This document shows positions 21,687 through 32,902 of a DNA stretch of 64,000 nt, in pieces. Position numbers and translations under genes: made by a program. Location: contig CP110631.1 in the NCBI GenBank assembly GCA_026210745.1, forward strand, positions 5,022,001-5,086,000, read 5' to 3'. Below the pieces are notes generated by a model. It was not told the DNA's origin. It searched no databases and was given only the letters and a program-made list of their open reading frames with translations. The stretch comes from Exobasidium rhododendri. Taxonomy: Eukaryota > Basidiomycota > Exobasidiomycetes > Exobasidiales > Exobasidiaceae. The number at the start of each line of letters is the position of its first letter. The first letter of the stretch is position 1.

Positions 21687-23034
21687 CTATGCCAAGCTTT
21701 TCTCAATCTGTGTCAGACTGAACCATTCAAACCTGCCGAAAATATATTTGAGCGCGGTAAACGTGATTGTCTCTCGCTTGTTTTCATCACCTCCATCGAA
21801 ATCAGCGAGCGCAGAGCTGCTAAGTAGCCGTTGGCTTCTTGTCACTTGAGTTTCTCGGCGGAAATTGTATGTACCGGCAAAGTAGCGCAGAGCTCCATAG
21901 CCAGAGGAGCTGCTTGGAGGCTTCACGCCTCGAATACTTTCCTCCATGGCCAAAGGCTGATCTGGCGAAAAGACAAGAGCAATGAGCCAGGCTAGTACGC
22001 CAAAGACGCCCAATACAAGCATATCCAAAAGACCGGGAAAGAGTCCCAGCGTCAAAACTTCAATTATTTCGTACGGCGCATATCCCGCGTCTCTCCTACT
22101 GATGTAGGTCCAGAGTGGTAGAGAGCTCAAGAGGCTATAGAACATAGGCCATTAGACAGTGTGTAGACTTTTACAGAATGTTGTCCTGCGTTCATTAGTG
22201 CCTTTTTTGCGTCTTTAATCTTACGATCTGCATCGATTCGTATCTTGCCCAGCGGCCTCTGCATTACCAGCTCTACTTGCAGCTGCATTGAATGACACGT
22301 CTAATTCTTGCCATTGAGCGACGTCGTAGGCAGGATTGTCCACAAGATCGTATTGTCCCGTGCTTGAGTCAGGAATCCACATGTATTGATCGACATCTCG
22401 ATTGGAAATGCCCTGAAGATCGAAGTTCTCGTTGTAATAAGACTTCAGAACCACACTCGTAGTGCCATAGATTCCAGGTATGCCGTTATCTTGCCCAAAT
22501 CAAAGCTTCCGTTCAGCTTGCTCAAAGGCTTCCTTTACCTTGGTCACGTCAGCCACTGGTGTTTGCACTTGCTTTTCCATCACCACGATATGGTGCGGCG
22601 ATGGACCTGGAACACTTGCTTTCTGATCCCATCTGTGACGGTGATGTTACATTTGGTTGCTGGACTTGGAAGATCTAATTTCTGGGGGGGGGGGACTGAA
22701 GGTCATAGTGTTTGAGGGTCGGATTTTTAAGAAGAGTACTGATCCTTAAAGAGCAAATCAAGCCATGAGCACCTCTATCATATATACGGTGCCCTCCCTG
22801 AAAATTTAGTATCTTGAGCGCCGTTTCACCACAGAAGGACAAACGGCCCGCTGATACCCCTTGCACTTGGTAGGTCACACTGTACATGACATGGCTTCGG
22901 GGTCTAAGGCACGTTGTGGGGAGAAACACGTCGATGCCTAGACCAGGTAAGAACCATTGGTAAGAACCATAGTGCATGACCTGGCCTGGCCAAGAAGGAT
23001 TCTGGTCAGAGAACAAAGCATGGGCACCATATTC
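21687..23034 (-). pseudogene. Poorly resolved multi-exon gene or decayed gene, membrane C-terminus
   Basis: At least three protein-like blocks lie on the minus strand. The last exon, 22134-21687, joins in frame to an exon ending at 22225 (donor GTAAGA, acceptor TTCTATAG). It encodes RRDAGYAPYEIIEVLTLGLF and a strong membrane segment (LVLGVFGVLAWLIALVF). The middle block (about 22480-22225) reads TTSVVLKSYYNENFDLQG. The upstream block (about 23034-22690) reads DQNPSWPGQVMHYGSYQWFL and LPGLGIDVFLPTTCLRPRSH. I cannot connect the upstream block to the middle one with canonical introns without meeting stops. An 11-C run at 22684-22694 could be a splice acceptor tract or a frameshift. Either an intron-rich gene or a pseudogene; family unknown. 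Confidence 0.4.
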
Positions 23035-24053
23035 GAGCAGGAGAAAGCCTCAAAAGTACGTGAGATAAGGGTGCAAGTTTGGGTGGGCGGGCCTTGGACT
23101 TTGGCTTCAATCTGTTCCCTTCATGTTCCCACGGTTGCCGAGGGGAAGATTGTGAAAGTTGCGCACCCTGTTAGTCAAATCGGCGCTTTGCACGATTTTA
23201 TCTTATCAAACCAAACCCTAAAACAAGGATTTGCCCCTCGATAACTGCACTAAGGTCATTCATTGCCTCGTATCACCTCCATACTACTTTGTCTGATTGA
23301 TGTGCATCATTCAGAGGGCAGGCAGTGCATCATGTTCATGTCACAATCTACATGCAGCCACAAAGAGGGGGAGCTTGAGCAGGCATCGTCAACGTAGATG
23401 TACATAGCGGTGAAAGGTGCTTCCCTACTCCCCATGCTAGGACCCATTCAATGTTTTTCCTTCCAGATATGCTGACACTTTCATTGTGCTTCGCGCAATA
23501 CGTCCCATTGGCCTTCACTTTATTGATTTCATCAATTATTTACATTTTGAAGTATTTGCGATGCAAGAATATTGTGACCCGACCACTGGTAGAGATACGG
23601 GGATCGAAGATCACCTTGAGTGATCAGCAAGGTCGCTCACCATAAAATTGTATGAATCCCCATAAGAATAGGGAGTGATGAATTGCAATGGTGCTCACAG
23701 CAACTATTAGAAATAAGTAAGGACGGTGCTGGCACGGGCTTTATTTTGAAAGTGAGTGGTGATGATCATCTCGCTGCGATTTCAGAATTACTCCAAATTC
23801 GAGATTCTTAGCGTGTTGTTCCGATCGGAGCATTAAAATCTGTCGATTTTTCAAATCTTCTCTCTCTTTCAATTTTTATAGATCGACAGCGTGAAGGGAG
23901 GGAAGATTTTCGAATCTGGCAGGCAGCAGGTAGATCGATGCTTCATTCCTCCAAAGGCGACGGCCACGCACCAGAGGAGGCAGAGGAGGTGGAGCATTGA
24001 ACATAACGAGAGGATCAACAACGCCCCACCCCTTGCTGCATCGCCGCCTCACA
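23035..24053. other. Intergenic, 1.0 kb
   Basis: AT-richer than the surroundings. A 64-codon ORF at 23451-23645 has hydrophobic content but no other support. Upstream region of the condensation-domain gene. Confidence 0.45.
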
Positions 24054-25837
24054 ATGACGTTCGAAAGGTCGCCCGCCTGGGACAGCAACGATACATACCG
24101 GTGCAAGGGCCGACTCGGTGTGGTCAACCTGCCTCACGTAGTCGGTGACGAGAGAGAATTTGATGCTGTCGTGGCAGAAACGGAGAAGCTGCTACGGGAA
24201 GAGGACAAGAGCTGGACGTGGGACGATGTTGAATCTGTGTTTCCCGTGTCAGAGTACTGGGCAAAGAGGCCTGTATGCCGCCCTCGCTCGTGAGTACTAG
24301 CAGGGAAATGTCGCGAGGAAGGAATATCCTTACCCACACGATGCTGCGTCATCTTCAGCTTCATACATCGCCACGAGTACGTCATCTCTTCGAGCGCTGA
24401 CGAAGTGCACGACGCTCTGATCTACGCTATCGGGAAGTTCGAGCTCATGCGAAGTGTCGTGGTGCAGAGGAGCTCAGTCGACGCCGACAAAAAGCACTCA
24501 TCGCAGGACCACCCGCCTTTCGCCGACAGCTGGTATGCCGTCGTGCGAAGCACCGCACCAGACCTCAACAGCAAATTGATCACCCTGCTCGACACTGACC
24601 AATCCATTGAAAAGGGCTTGGATGACGCCTTCACCGACGACTACAACGATGGCGTGCGCGTCCTCTTTCCTGGCTTTGTCGTCCACTTTACCATTGTCAA
24701 GTCCAACGTAGAAGCGGACAGGTGTGGGTTGATGTATCAGATTCACCATGCCATCTTCGACATGACATCCTTGAGCCTCTTTCTTGATCTCATCGAGGAC
24801 GGTCTGAAGGGAAGCAAGGGCAGCCAAATCGCCCCTGCAAGCTACGGACCGTATGCTTACTGGAGGTTCACACTACCTTGGACTGCACAGGGACAGAGCA
24901 ACCTCGCCTTCACTGTCAAGTATCTGTCCGGTATCAGTGAGACGGGTGTGAAGTCGGCTTTCCCAACAACAAAAAGGGCGGAGGGTTGGATGAGGGGCAA
25001 CGACAGCGGATGGTATGGAGAAGACAGAACAAAGAGAGTCCCACTCGGTCCTGTCGGTTCACGCCAGGAGGGGCTCTCTGGGAACGACTATGCGACAGAG
25101 GTGGTCGGCATTCGTGACTTACGGTGAGTGTGTGATGACGCTATCTCGACTGCACATCTCTGTACTCACACGATTGTCCCAGACTGAAGCACCGTCTGTC
25201 GCCAGCAAAGGTCGTCAAGGCGGCTCAGATCCTATTCAACGTGCGCATGACTGGCTGTACCGAGGTCATCTTCGCGGGAGCAGAAGGAGGTCGCATGATC
25301 GCCAGTAAGACGCCATCCTCGCTGGACTTGAAGACGGTTCCCGGACCAGTCGCTGAAGCAGTCGTGACTAGGTTTGCGGTCCCTTCGATGGAGGAGACTG
25401 TGCTCGATTTCCTGCACCGAGTTCAGCACGACCAGAACAACCTCTCCTCACACGCACCTTCGCACGGTGGTTTCCTCAAGTCTGCCCTGTCCAAAGCAGA
25501 CGCTGAACTCCTCTCGAGTATCACACCACGGCACATCTTCAATTGGGCGCCCAAAGTGCCACACGAAAGAGAGAAGATTATGCTGAGGAAGTTCGAGGGA
25601 AGGTCAGATCTGGGGCTGTCGTGGACGTACAGAATGTCGACCAAGCTGCCGGAAGAGCAGGACGTCGTCATTGTCGAGGCATCCTGGGACAATTGTCAGC
25701 TAACGATACACGAGGTGGAGTCGTATTCGAAGGAGCTCCTGGCCGCAGCACGATGGCTGTCCAATCCCGACAACCTCGACAGGACGATCGGCGAGTGCAG
25801 CTTCGACCCATCGAAGTCCTTTCGATATCACGCTTGA
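24054..25837 (+). CDS. Stand-alone condensation-domain/acyltransferase-like protein
   Basis: CoA-dependent acyltransferase-fold protein resembling NRPS condensation domains and fungal trichothecene or glycolipid acyltransferases. Exons 24054-24289, 24359-25123 and 25183-25837 give 551 residues. The active-site motif HHxxxD appears as IHHAIFDMTSL (His208, His209, Asp213); His209 would be the general base, and Asp213 is the structural residue. The normal Gly after Asp is Met. No adenylation or carrier domain accompanies it, so it probably acylates a small molecule rather than building a peptide. A late block (ITPRHIFNWAPKVP ... WDNCQLTIHEVESYSKEL) fits the second half of the fold. An esterase and a Zn2Cys6 regulator lie within 5 kb. 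Confidence 0.82.
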
Positions 25838-26693
25838 CCCACTGTGCCACCTCCTAGGCGAGCTCACTACTTCTACAGGAGCTCACAATGGAAACAGAAA
25901 AGAGGCCCGAAAACTTGACAGAGGCTCTGTATATCCTGTTATCCCTCCGGGCCAGTCATAGTAGACATGATCGAGCAAGATAGACCGTGTCACGCAATAA
26001 AGAAAATCCATCTTTCGCAAGCCACGATTGTCTAGCGCGAGGGGTACGGGGGCCCTTTTTAACCTCCAGAGCCGGGCATCCGAGAGAGGTAACAAGATAA
26101 AGCCACATCTTTGACATTATCATTCGACGAAAGGGCGGGGTGCGAAAAGTAGGGTGACAGCTTATATGTACCCAATTCAAGGCAAGGCGAGAGGCGCAAT
26201 TGATTGAAAAAAGATCTTTACTGCCCCCGCTTCTGTTGGTCGTCTTCCCGCTCCATGCACACCCTCTGTGTATCCTTAATTTGCACTTGCTTCGCGCTAT
26301 TAAGGGTCTTTATAGATTGGAAGCTGATTGGTAGCCTTATTCGGAATGTTGCCTGCTGTAGAGCAGCTCCTCTTATCTCTCTGGCCAGGGCCTTGACCAG
26401 CATGTCCGCCCGCATAAAGTCTAGGCTGGTTTGCAGTCTTCACAAGCAGTCTCCCTACGTTCCCTGTCCATTCCCACCCACTGAAGGGCACGCTGACCCT
26501 TGGAAGGAACCGCGAAAGGGACACTGGAAGGACCTCCTCTCTGATTTATACAGCTTATAAGGGACTGCCCTTCCTTTCCAAATCACGAATCTAAGATCAC
26601 CCTTTTTGCAAGACCTCTATACTTTTAAGCCTTCTCTGAAGCAGCTAGATAGACCCCTCCAAGTCACACACACACACAGTAGAGCCCCATACA
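25838..26693. other. Intergenic, 856 bp
   Basis: Several short ORFs, none protein-like. TATA-like stretches near 26545-26560 and 26625 precede the small gene at 26694. Confidence 0.4.
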
Positions 26694-27020
26694 ATGCCTC
26701 TTGGACTTGTTGCAACGAAAGTCGAGTCTATTGTTCATGTTCCCCAGGGTTTCGCCCATCAGCACGTCTCCTCAATGATCGAGGAAGGAAGCGAGGCCGA
26801 GAAGAAACATCATGGCGGCAGAGGAGCCCACGTTCAGACACTTGCGTATGCAGAACGGAAGCCGCAACAGGCGACGAAGAAAGTCAAGTCAAGGTGGCTG
26901 TCATGGGGAGCGCGAGACTGTCCTGTCGAGAAGGACCACACCAACGCTGACCACGCTGGAGGGAGGGGAAGCCACCATGCTCATATCGAATTTGTAGAAG
27001 ACTCGAACGGCAAGGTCTAA
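26694..27020 (+). CDS. Small His/Lys-rich protein, unknown
   Basis: 108-residue ORF, MPLGLVATKVESIVHVPQGF start, followed by a polar region with many His, Lys and Gly (KKHHGGRGAHVQ, GRGSHHAHIEF). No signal peptide or membrane segment. ATG context is CCATACAATGCC (A at -3). It lies between the acyltransferase-like gene and the esterase. No family recognised, and no intron to support it, so confidence is modest. Confidence 0.45.
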   Translation: MPLGLVATKVESIVHVPQGFAHQHVSSMIEEGSEAEKKHHGGRGAHVQTLAYAERKPQQATKKVKSRWLSWGARDCPVEKDHTNADHAGGRGSHHAHIEFVEDSNGKV

Positions 27021-27343
27021 TCCTGCTACAGCTCAAGATAGCACTTCATCCATATAGCCTCAATGCGCTCCTCTTGTACACAGAAAAGAATACCTAGATA
27101 TTTTACTCGCTCCGCATCCTTCACACTCACCTTGAGCCGTAAGAGACTGTAGTCCTTACTTTTGACGATAAGATGCAAGACGTACGATACGTTCTCGCTG
27201 CCGAGAATTTGCAAGTCCTAAAGCTGGATAGTCGTTCTGATGACGCTCGCTCAATGCTCAAGCAAAATCGTGGTAGAGGAAGTGCGTCGGCATAAGACAA
27301 CCTACATCGTTGTGCATGAACACCATCAACAATAGAGAGTATT
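27021..27343. other. Convergent intergenic region
   Basis: 3' flank of the esterase; nothing supported. Confidence 0.4.
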
Positions 27344-28920
27344 CTACAGAGCAAGCCAATCGACCATCTTTTGCATTGCTTCCCTTCTCTCCTTCTGGAA
27401 GAGGAAAAAGGGAGCCACAAAGGGATCGTGGCCGGTGTTCATCTGGAGAAAGGTGAAGTCCCTGACACTCGACTTGCTCTCTGCTGCTTTTGATAATTTG
27501 ACTCTGTGGGCCATAATGACAGACTGATCAGTGAGGACCTCGTATCGTCCACAGATGATCAGAGTACATGGCCAGCCGCGGAAGATGTCCTTTTCCGTAT
27601 CTTCGGTCACAAGGATCTCGGTCTGCTTCTGCTGTGGTTTGGATGTTGCTGTTGCGTTGTTGATGTTGGTGCGTGTCTTGACCTTCCCGATGACTGAAGT
27701 CGGGCTGAAGTAGACGTCCAGCAGAGCCTCTGACTGGTTGGGAAGACTACGGGCATACATGTCCTTACAATAGTGGTAAAAGCTGTCGCTCAGGATGTCG
27801 TATGGCAGCATCCGCTGGTAGGATGAATCGCTGTGCTCGATGGTCGTGCCCGCCTGGTCCCCCCACGGCTGGGATGTAGCAGCAGAGACAGAAGTGTCAG
27901 CAGGGGGAAAGCACAGCAGTACACAATAAGGAGAGCACTCACACTGATGAGGAGGATCTTGCCTGGTGCGTCGAGTCCTGCTTCGACGAGATACCGAACG
28001 AGACAATTGACCAGGTGACCGCCTGCCGAGTCACCACACAGGCTGATGTTGCCCGGCTCAAAGTGGAGGTCGTCGACGAGGTGGTAGTAGATCGAGAGTG
28101 CATCGATCAGTGCAGCGGGCGTCTTTGCCATTCCTGTTCGCCTGTACTCCACCGAGACGACGGATTGTGGCAGCGAGTCGACTTTACTTGGGTCTGCGCG
28201 ACACACCTTCTGAATCTGCTTGAGAACGGTGATGGCGATGCTGCCCAGGTCGTTGTTGGGGTAGCAGGTGCCAATGAGGTAGCCGCCACTAATATAGTCA
28301 TGAAATCGAGAGGCAGTCAGCCTCCCCAACAAGATGACTTTTCCGCCTCCCTTAAGTGACACTCACCCGCTCAGGTAGAGCATGATCTTCTCCGCCTTTC
28401 CTGCCCTGCTCTGTTCTGCATGTCCGCCTCGTCGTCCCTGCCACCAGATCGTCAGGTCGTCTGCCTTGTCGACGCCTGCATCCTGTGCCCATGATCGCAC
28501 CGGCTGTTGCAGTTGGTCAACGTCGATCCTCGGGTGGATGATCTCCGGTAGCGCCTTTGTGCTTTTTAGTAGCTTGAGTTGCGTGGCGGAGGTCAGTGGA
28601 GCCTTCAGATGCGTCCCTCTTTCTCCGCCGCCCGTCGGGATCCAAAAATCATCGATGAGCGTTCGGGCAATCATGACACCGAGTATGTCCAGCCACGCAT
28701 AGTCGGGCGGCGCATCACTGTCGAGGAATTTCTGATGCAGCGATCGGGGAATGAGATTGAAGAGGAGCCGAATCGGAAAGGTGAGCGTGAAGTAGGTCTG
28801 ATACAGCAGCTTGAGTGGTTGGGTAGAGTAGGGTAATGCGCGGTCAGCAATGCTCCTTCGAGGCCAGTGATCTTCGAGACGAAATGTGCTGCTGTCTCCT
28901 AGTCCGACGGAACTGCTCAT
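27344..28920 (-). CDS. HSL-type alpha/beta hydrolase (esterase/lipase)
   Basis: Serine hydrolase of the hormone-sensitive-lipase group, cleaving carboxylic esters. Exons 28920-28367, 28288-27943 and 27868-27344 give 474 residues. The nucleophile elbow is GDSAGGH with Ser272; Asp414 in EVLTDQ and His447 in NTGHDPF complete a plausible triad. PWGDQAG follows directly after the second splice, as in the family. The oxyanion segment reads LYLSGGGYLIG, with Ser in place of the His of the usual HGGG. A ~100-residue N-terminal extension with a hydrophobic stretch (LYQTYFTLTFPIRLLFNLIP) may bind membrane. Upstream ATGs (28974, 29007) are in frame, but a CTTTTTCAG suggests a 5'-UTR splice acceptor just before 28920. 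Confidence 0.87.
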
Positions 28921-29242
28921 ATTTTGTATCAGCTGAAAAAGAAAGACGCAGGTACAAGGGCAAGCGAAAGACATGATTGATTGCTCCTCCCCCGCACTTT
29001 GCAGCAAAAGTGCAATGCGGAGGACCGGCTACATCTGATGCCGCGCCAGGATGTGGAGCCAGGAAGAAAGACGGAAGACGCGTCAGGAAGCTGTCACATA
29101 GGAAGAACTAACTAGATTAGATTTTAGACGTGATCACTGCACAGACGAGGGCGAAAGAGGGAGGAAATGAAGATGAACCCTCGTGTACGGAGGTGTACTT
29201 GATGTCACGAACACAACCCTTGAATGGAGTGCTACATTCCCT
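28921..29242. other. Intergenic, 322 bp
   Basis: Upstream of the esterase and 3' of the Zn2Cys6 gene. Possible 5'-UTR acceptor near 28936. No gene. Confidence 0.4.
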
Positions 29243-30440
29243 TTATGAAAGGATCTTCCGCCACCGCCTCCTTGCGCGATCGTAGAAGAATCCGGCTCTC
29301 TTCCTTTCCGTGCGTTGTGCTTTGGTTGGGGGACCCCGCTTTCGCAGTTGATCTTCCGTCACACAATCTACGCCATGCTTCACGCAAAACGAGCACGTCG
29401 GTTGCACACGGTCACACTGAATGGCCAAGGCAGAGGAGTTCGAGGGGAGAGAAGGATTAGATTGGCATAGTCAGGATGGGGATAATCACACCTTTGGGCA
29501 CTCGACCTCTTCTCACCTTCACTTTCCTCCTTCGACAAAAATCACACGCCGGCGCACCTTCCTTTGACTTCTTTGTGCGTGGTCGAAAGGTGCCGAAAGG
29601 GTCTGGCATGTCATCTTTGCCTGCTACTTCATCATCATGAGTGGCAAGAAGAGTGGCAAGATTGGAAGGTAATAGACGGGGCAAAGTAGAGGGTGCTTGC
29701 GGGATAGTCCCACTGAGACAGCCGAAAGTGGAAGGAGATCCTCTGGCCAGGATACTGTAGTCGAGAGTATTCGATGTAGATGCCTCATTTGATGAGCTGA
29801 AGTCTTGAAAGGCACCGAATGGGATGCTGGCCGGAGAGGAAGAAGAAGAAGAAGCGGAGTAAGCTGCTGGATGTGTGTAAAGAGTGTCGTGGAGGAGAAA
29901 CTTCGATTGTATTGGCGATACCTGAACGGACGAATTGGCCGTCTCTTGGTCTTGATACAAGAATGAGGCGGGGCAAGATGAAGACGAGACGGAGACGGAA
30001 GATGCTGTGGAAGTGGATGATGCAGGCCGCAAGGAACTCGCGGAATCAGGAGGAAAATGTTGCTGCAAATCGGTGAAGGTCGTGATGCTCTTGAAGGGCT
30101 CTTGAAGTTGTGGTAGGGGTGGGTAGGGTGTAGTCTCGCGATCAGAAGCGTAGTGATGGGAGGGGTGCAGGAGAGTGTATTGATCGCCTTGCGGTGCTGC
30201 AGGATAGTGTGCCAAGCCGGTGTTGCTGGCGATGATGCTGGCAAAGAGTGCGGCGGCGGAGGAGGAGGAGGAGGAGGAGGAGGAGGAGGAGGAGGAGGAA
30301 GAGTCGTAAAAGCCCAGCGTACTGCACTGCTGCTGCTGCTGTATCTCGTACCGTATCAGCTGTTCTTGCTTTCGGATCCAGGCCTGTTCTTCATCCTCGC
30401 TTTGCTGAGACGGCAGGGACGAGACGGTTTCCGAAAGCAT
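29243..30440 (-). CDS. Zn2Cys6 transcription factor with C-terminal zinc cluster
   Basis: Nuclear regulator, 365 residues in two exons, 30440-29517 and 29416-29243. The intron (GTGAGA ... CCATTCAG) lies inside the zinc cluster: exon 1 ends CDFCRRRKVK and exon 2 starts CDRVQPTCSFCVKHGVDC, giving all six cysteines with usual spacing. The cluster begins at about residue 299 and is followed by a basic linker region (LRKRGPPTKAQRTERKR) and then the stop, whereas most fungal Zn2Cys6 proteins carry the cluster at the N-terminus. The N-terminal 290 residues are Ser/Gln-rich with a run of at least 15 Ser encoded by a GAG/CTC microsatellite. No fungal-specific middle domain is visible. An upstream in-frame ATG at 30692 would add 84 residues. 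Adjacent esterase and acyltransferase genes are candidate targets. Confidence 0.86.
30257..30300. repeat. (GAG)n trinucleotide microsatellite
   Basis: Near-perfect GGA/GAG repeat; on the minus strand it codes the polyserine run of the Zn2Cys6 protein. Likely length-polymorphic. Confidence 0.85.
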
Positions 30441-32902
30441 AATATGATGTGACACTGTCGCGAACAGGACGTCTACCTCGGAGCTCCTCTTGGTTTTCAG
30501 TGCAGAGGCGGAACGGCAAGCAGCATGCGTCCTGACGGCAGAAATTTGTGCGAGGATGGTAGGGTAAGGGAGAAGCACGGTAAGGAGGGCAGTAGCGTTG
30601 CTCGTGTCAATAGCGAGAGTGACGAGACAGTGAGTGAGAGTGCGGTGGCAACTCGCAAAGGGTGCGGGAGAGATGCGAGAGAGGGGCATCATGCTCTAGC
30701 CCACCCTATCTCCAGTCCCATCTTCGGTATCCAAGACGCAGCAACGCCTTGTGTTGTTCTCTCCCAGTATCCTCCTCTACTAGCCGACAAGAGTCTGCAG
30801 CGGCAAAAAAAATGAATGTCCCCCCTCCTTACTCTCCCCAGGCGGCCACACACAGTCTATAAGAGATCTTGTTTGCAAAAAGACCAGAATCGGGGCTAGA
30901 AAAAAAACGCGCACCTGAGTCAATATCCGGTAAATCTTTTTATGAAAATAGCATCTGGAAAGGCGTGGCCACTCATTTTTTGTTTATACACTTCATTGAC
31001 ATAATAAAGTCAACCTAAGCAGTAGAGGCCGGCCTTGCATATCAAATACAAGCGCGGACTGTACCACGAATCACAATGCCGACACGTTCTTCAAATATCC
31101 ACACCCAAGGTCGGTCATGTAATACAATGCCTTGCAATAATATCAATCTCACGTCGTACGACTTGGTCAGACTCGAATATAAACGGCAGCTGCAGTTAGA
31201 TCTCTCAATGAAAATTATTTGCCCAAAGATGCAGCCTTCGCTCATGATCTGATTTGCAAGCACAACAGTGAATGTCTCTGAACTGTCATAAGGAGACCCA
31301 CTGACGCAGGGCAGATGACAGACGGCGTCCTGCATCCAGAGTGCTGTTCACGATCGGACGTGTGCCTTAACTACGTACCAATGATCCACGCCGTTTCTCT
31401 ACCTGGACTTTCTCCTGGATGACCTTATTTCGTCTGCTTGGCAGCTGGTCCGAGTCAAATCTCCTAAGACCACGATGTTGCATGTGCTTTTTTATGATGA
31501 TAACCTGCCCCAGTCTGAGACCTCACTATGGAAGCATTCCACGTGAAAAGTGTCCTGAGCTTCTTCAAGCAACACGAATCAGGTCCGAGTGCATGGAAAG
31601 AGGAGTGTCTGTGACTGGCAATTTCCGATGCATAGATCTGTAATGATTTCCTCTCTTTAGATCTTTAGAGTTTGGAAAGTTGCACGAATTCTATTCAATG
31701 CCTTTGTGCTTACTACATCAGATGATTGTTGTATAAATTCCGAAAAGGCAAGCCGAGTCTCGACAAGATTAGAAAAAGCTTGACTGGGAAGTGCGCCGTG
31801 CGAGGTCACTGCACTTGTGTTTGCTCCACCCGGTGGCAACCTCGCTGGGAAAATTTGGCAAGGCGCGAAGAGAAGCTTCATCTCATGACAGGCCAGTGAA
31901 GTCGATAGGAAATCATGACTTGTCCTCAGCGGCATGAACCTTATTCGGGCACTCGTTACCAATGAGCGTACCAGCAAAGACGATCCAGTCGACGTCCTTT
32001 TTCCATCGCGCATTTGCAGACCGATTACTCTTCGCCAGCTATTACACTTTTGGAGATCGGAGCAAGGGCGAAGGTGTGGGCCACAGAGGTATTCAAGAGA
32101 CCATCCAGGCATGACACTCCACTGAAGTGTTTTTCAAGACGAGGAAAAGGAAGAATGGAGTGGCACATGAAAACTTGATCAGGTAAAATGCCCATCGCTC
32201 CTCAGCTAGCTGCCAATCCTGATGATGAGTGCAGATCGACTTATCATCCTGTGTCAGACTAGTACAGTGTCTTTTCCTTGTTCTTCTCTAAAATAATACA
32301 GAGGACTGACCGTCTTCCGATCTCTCTACTAAGAAAGTAACTTAAGCAGGGGGTATTCCTCAAACAACTTACACTTCACATGAGCGGATTCCCACTTATC
32401 GTAAGAAAGACGCCGAAGTTGTATACATGTAAATTCTCCTCGGGACAATTAGACAACAACACATGATTTTGAAAGCCAAATCACGGCACAGACGGACGTG
32501 ACAACGACCGTCGTTGTGGAAATCATTCAAATTTGCCGCATTACATCATAGCAGGAGCGCTAGTGTATGGGGTGCAGGCGCTAGTCAGTAAGAAATAGGC
32601 GCTAAGTATAAAATAATCAGGCTTGGATCGCGAAGTTGCAAAAATATTTCGTGCGTCATAGATCTTCACGAGAATGAGGCGACTTTGGACGCCGGGGCGG
32701 GAGGGGGGGGGGTGAGGAGACTCGGTCATTTCTTGCAACTCTGAGATACGATATCTGAAAGAGTCATGCCTTTTTCGTGACGGGCAAACACTCGTCCTGC
32801 AGTTCATGATGGCCAATCCAGTCTTCATAAAGAGAGAGGACTCGAGTTCGTAGTTGTGGTGAATCTCTCTGTTACCCTGATCACTTTTGTCAGCTCACCA
32901 TC
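30441..32902. other. Gene-poor region, 2.5 kb
   Basis: Long intergenic stretch between a minus-strand regulator and a plus-strand WW gene. ORFs up to ~150 codons (for example minus 32112-31657) lack domains, introns and typical composition. No TE terminal structure recognised. A G-run lies at about 32703-32712. Confidence 0.45.

Noticed and set aside
23451-23645. 64-codon hydrophobic ORF
   Set aside because: Too short, AT-rich low-complexity coding, no promoter or splice evidence.
28974-29007. Upstream starts of the esterase (signal-peptide-like N-terminus)
   Set aside because: A pyrimidine tract with CAG just before 28920 looks like a 5'-UTR acceptor, and the family N-terminus fits Met 28920.
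31657-32112. 151-codon minus-strand ORF
   Set aside because: No domain, no membrane or signal pattern, no splice-supported extension; composition looks like random coding.
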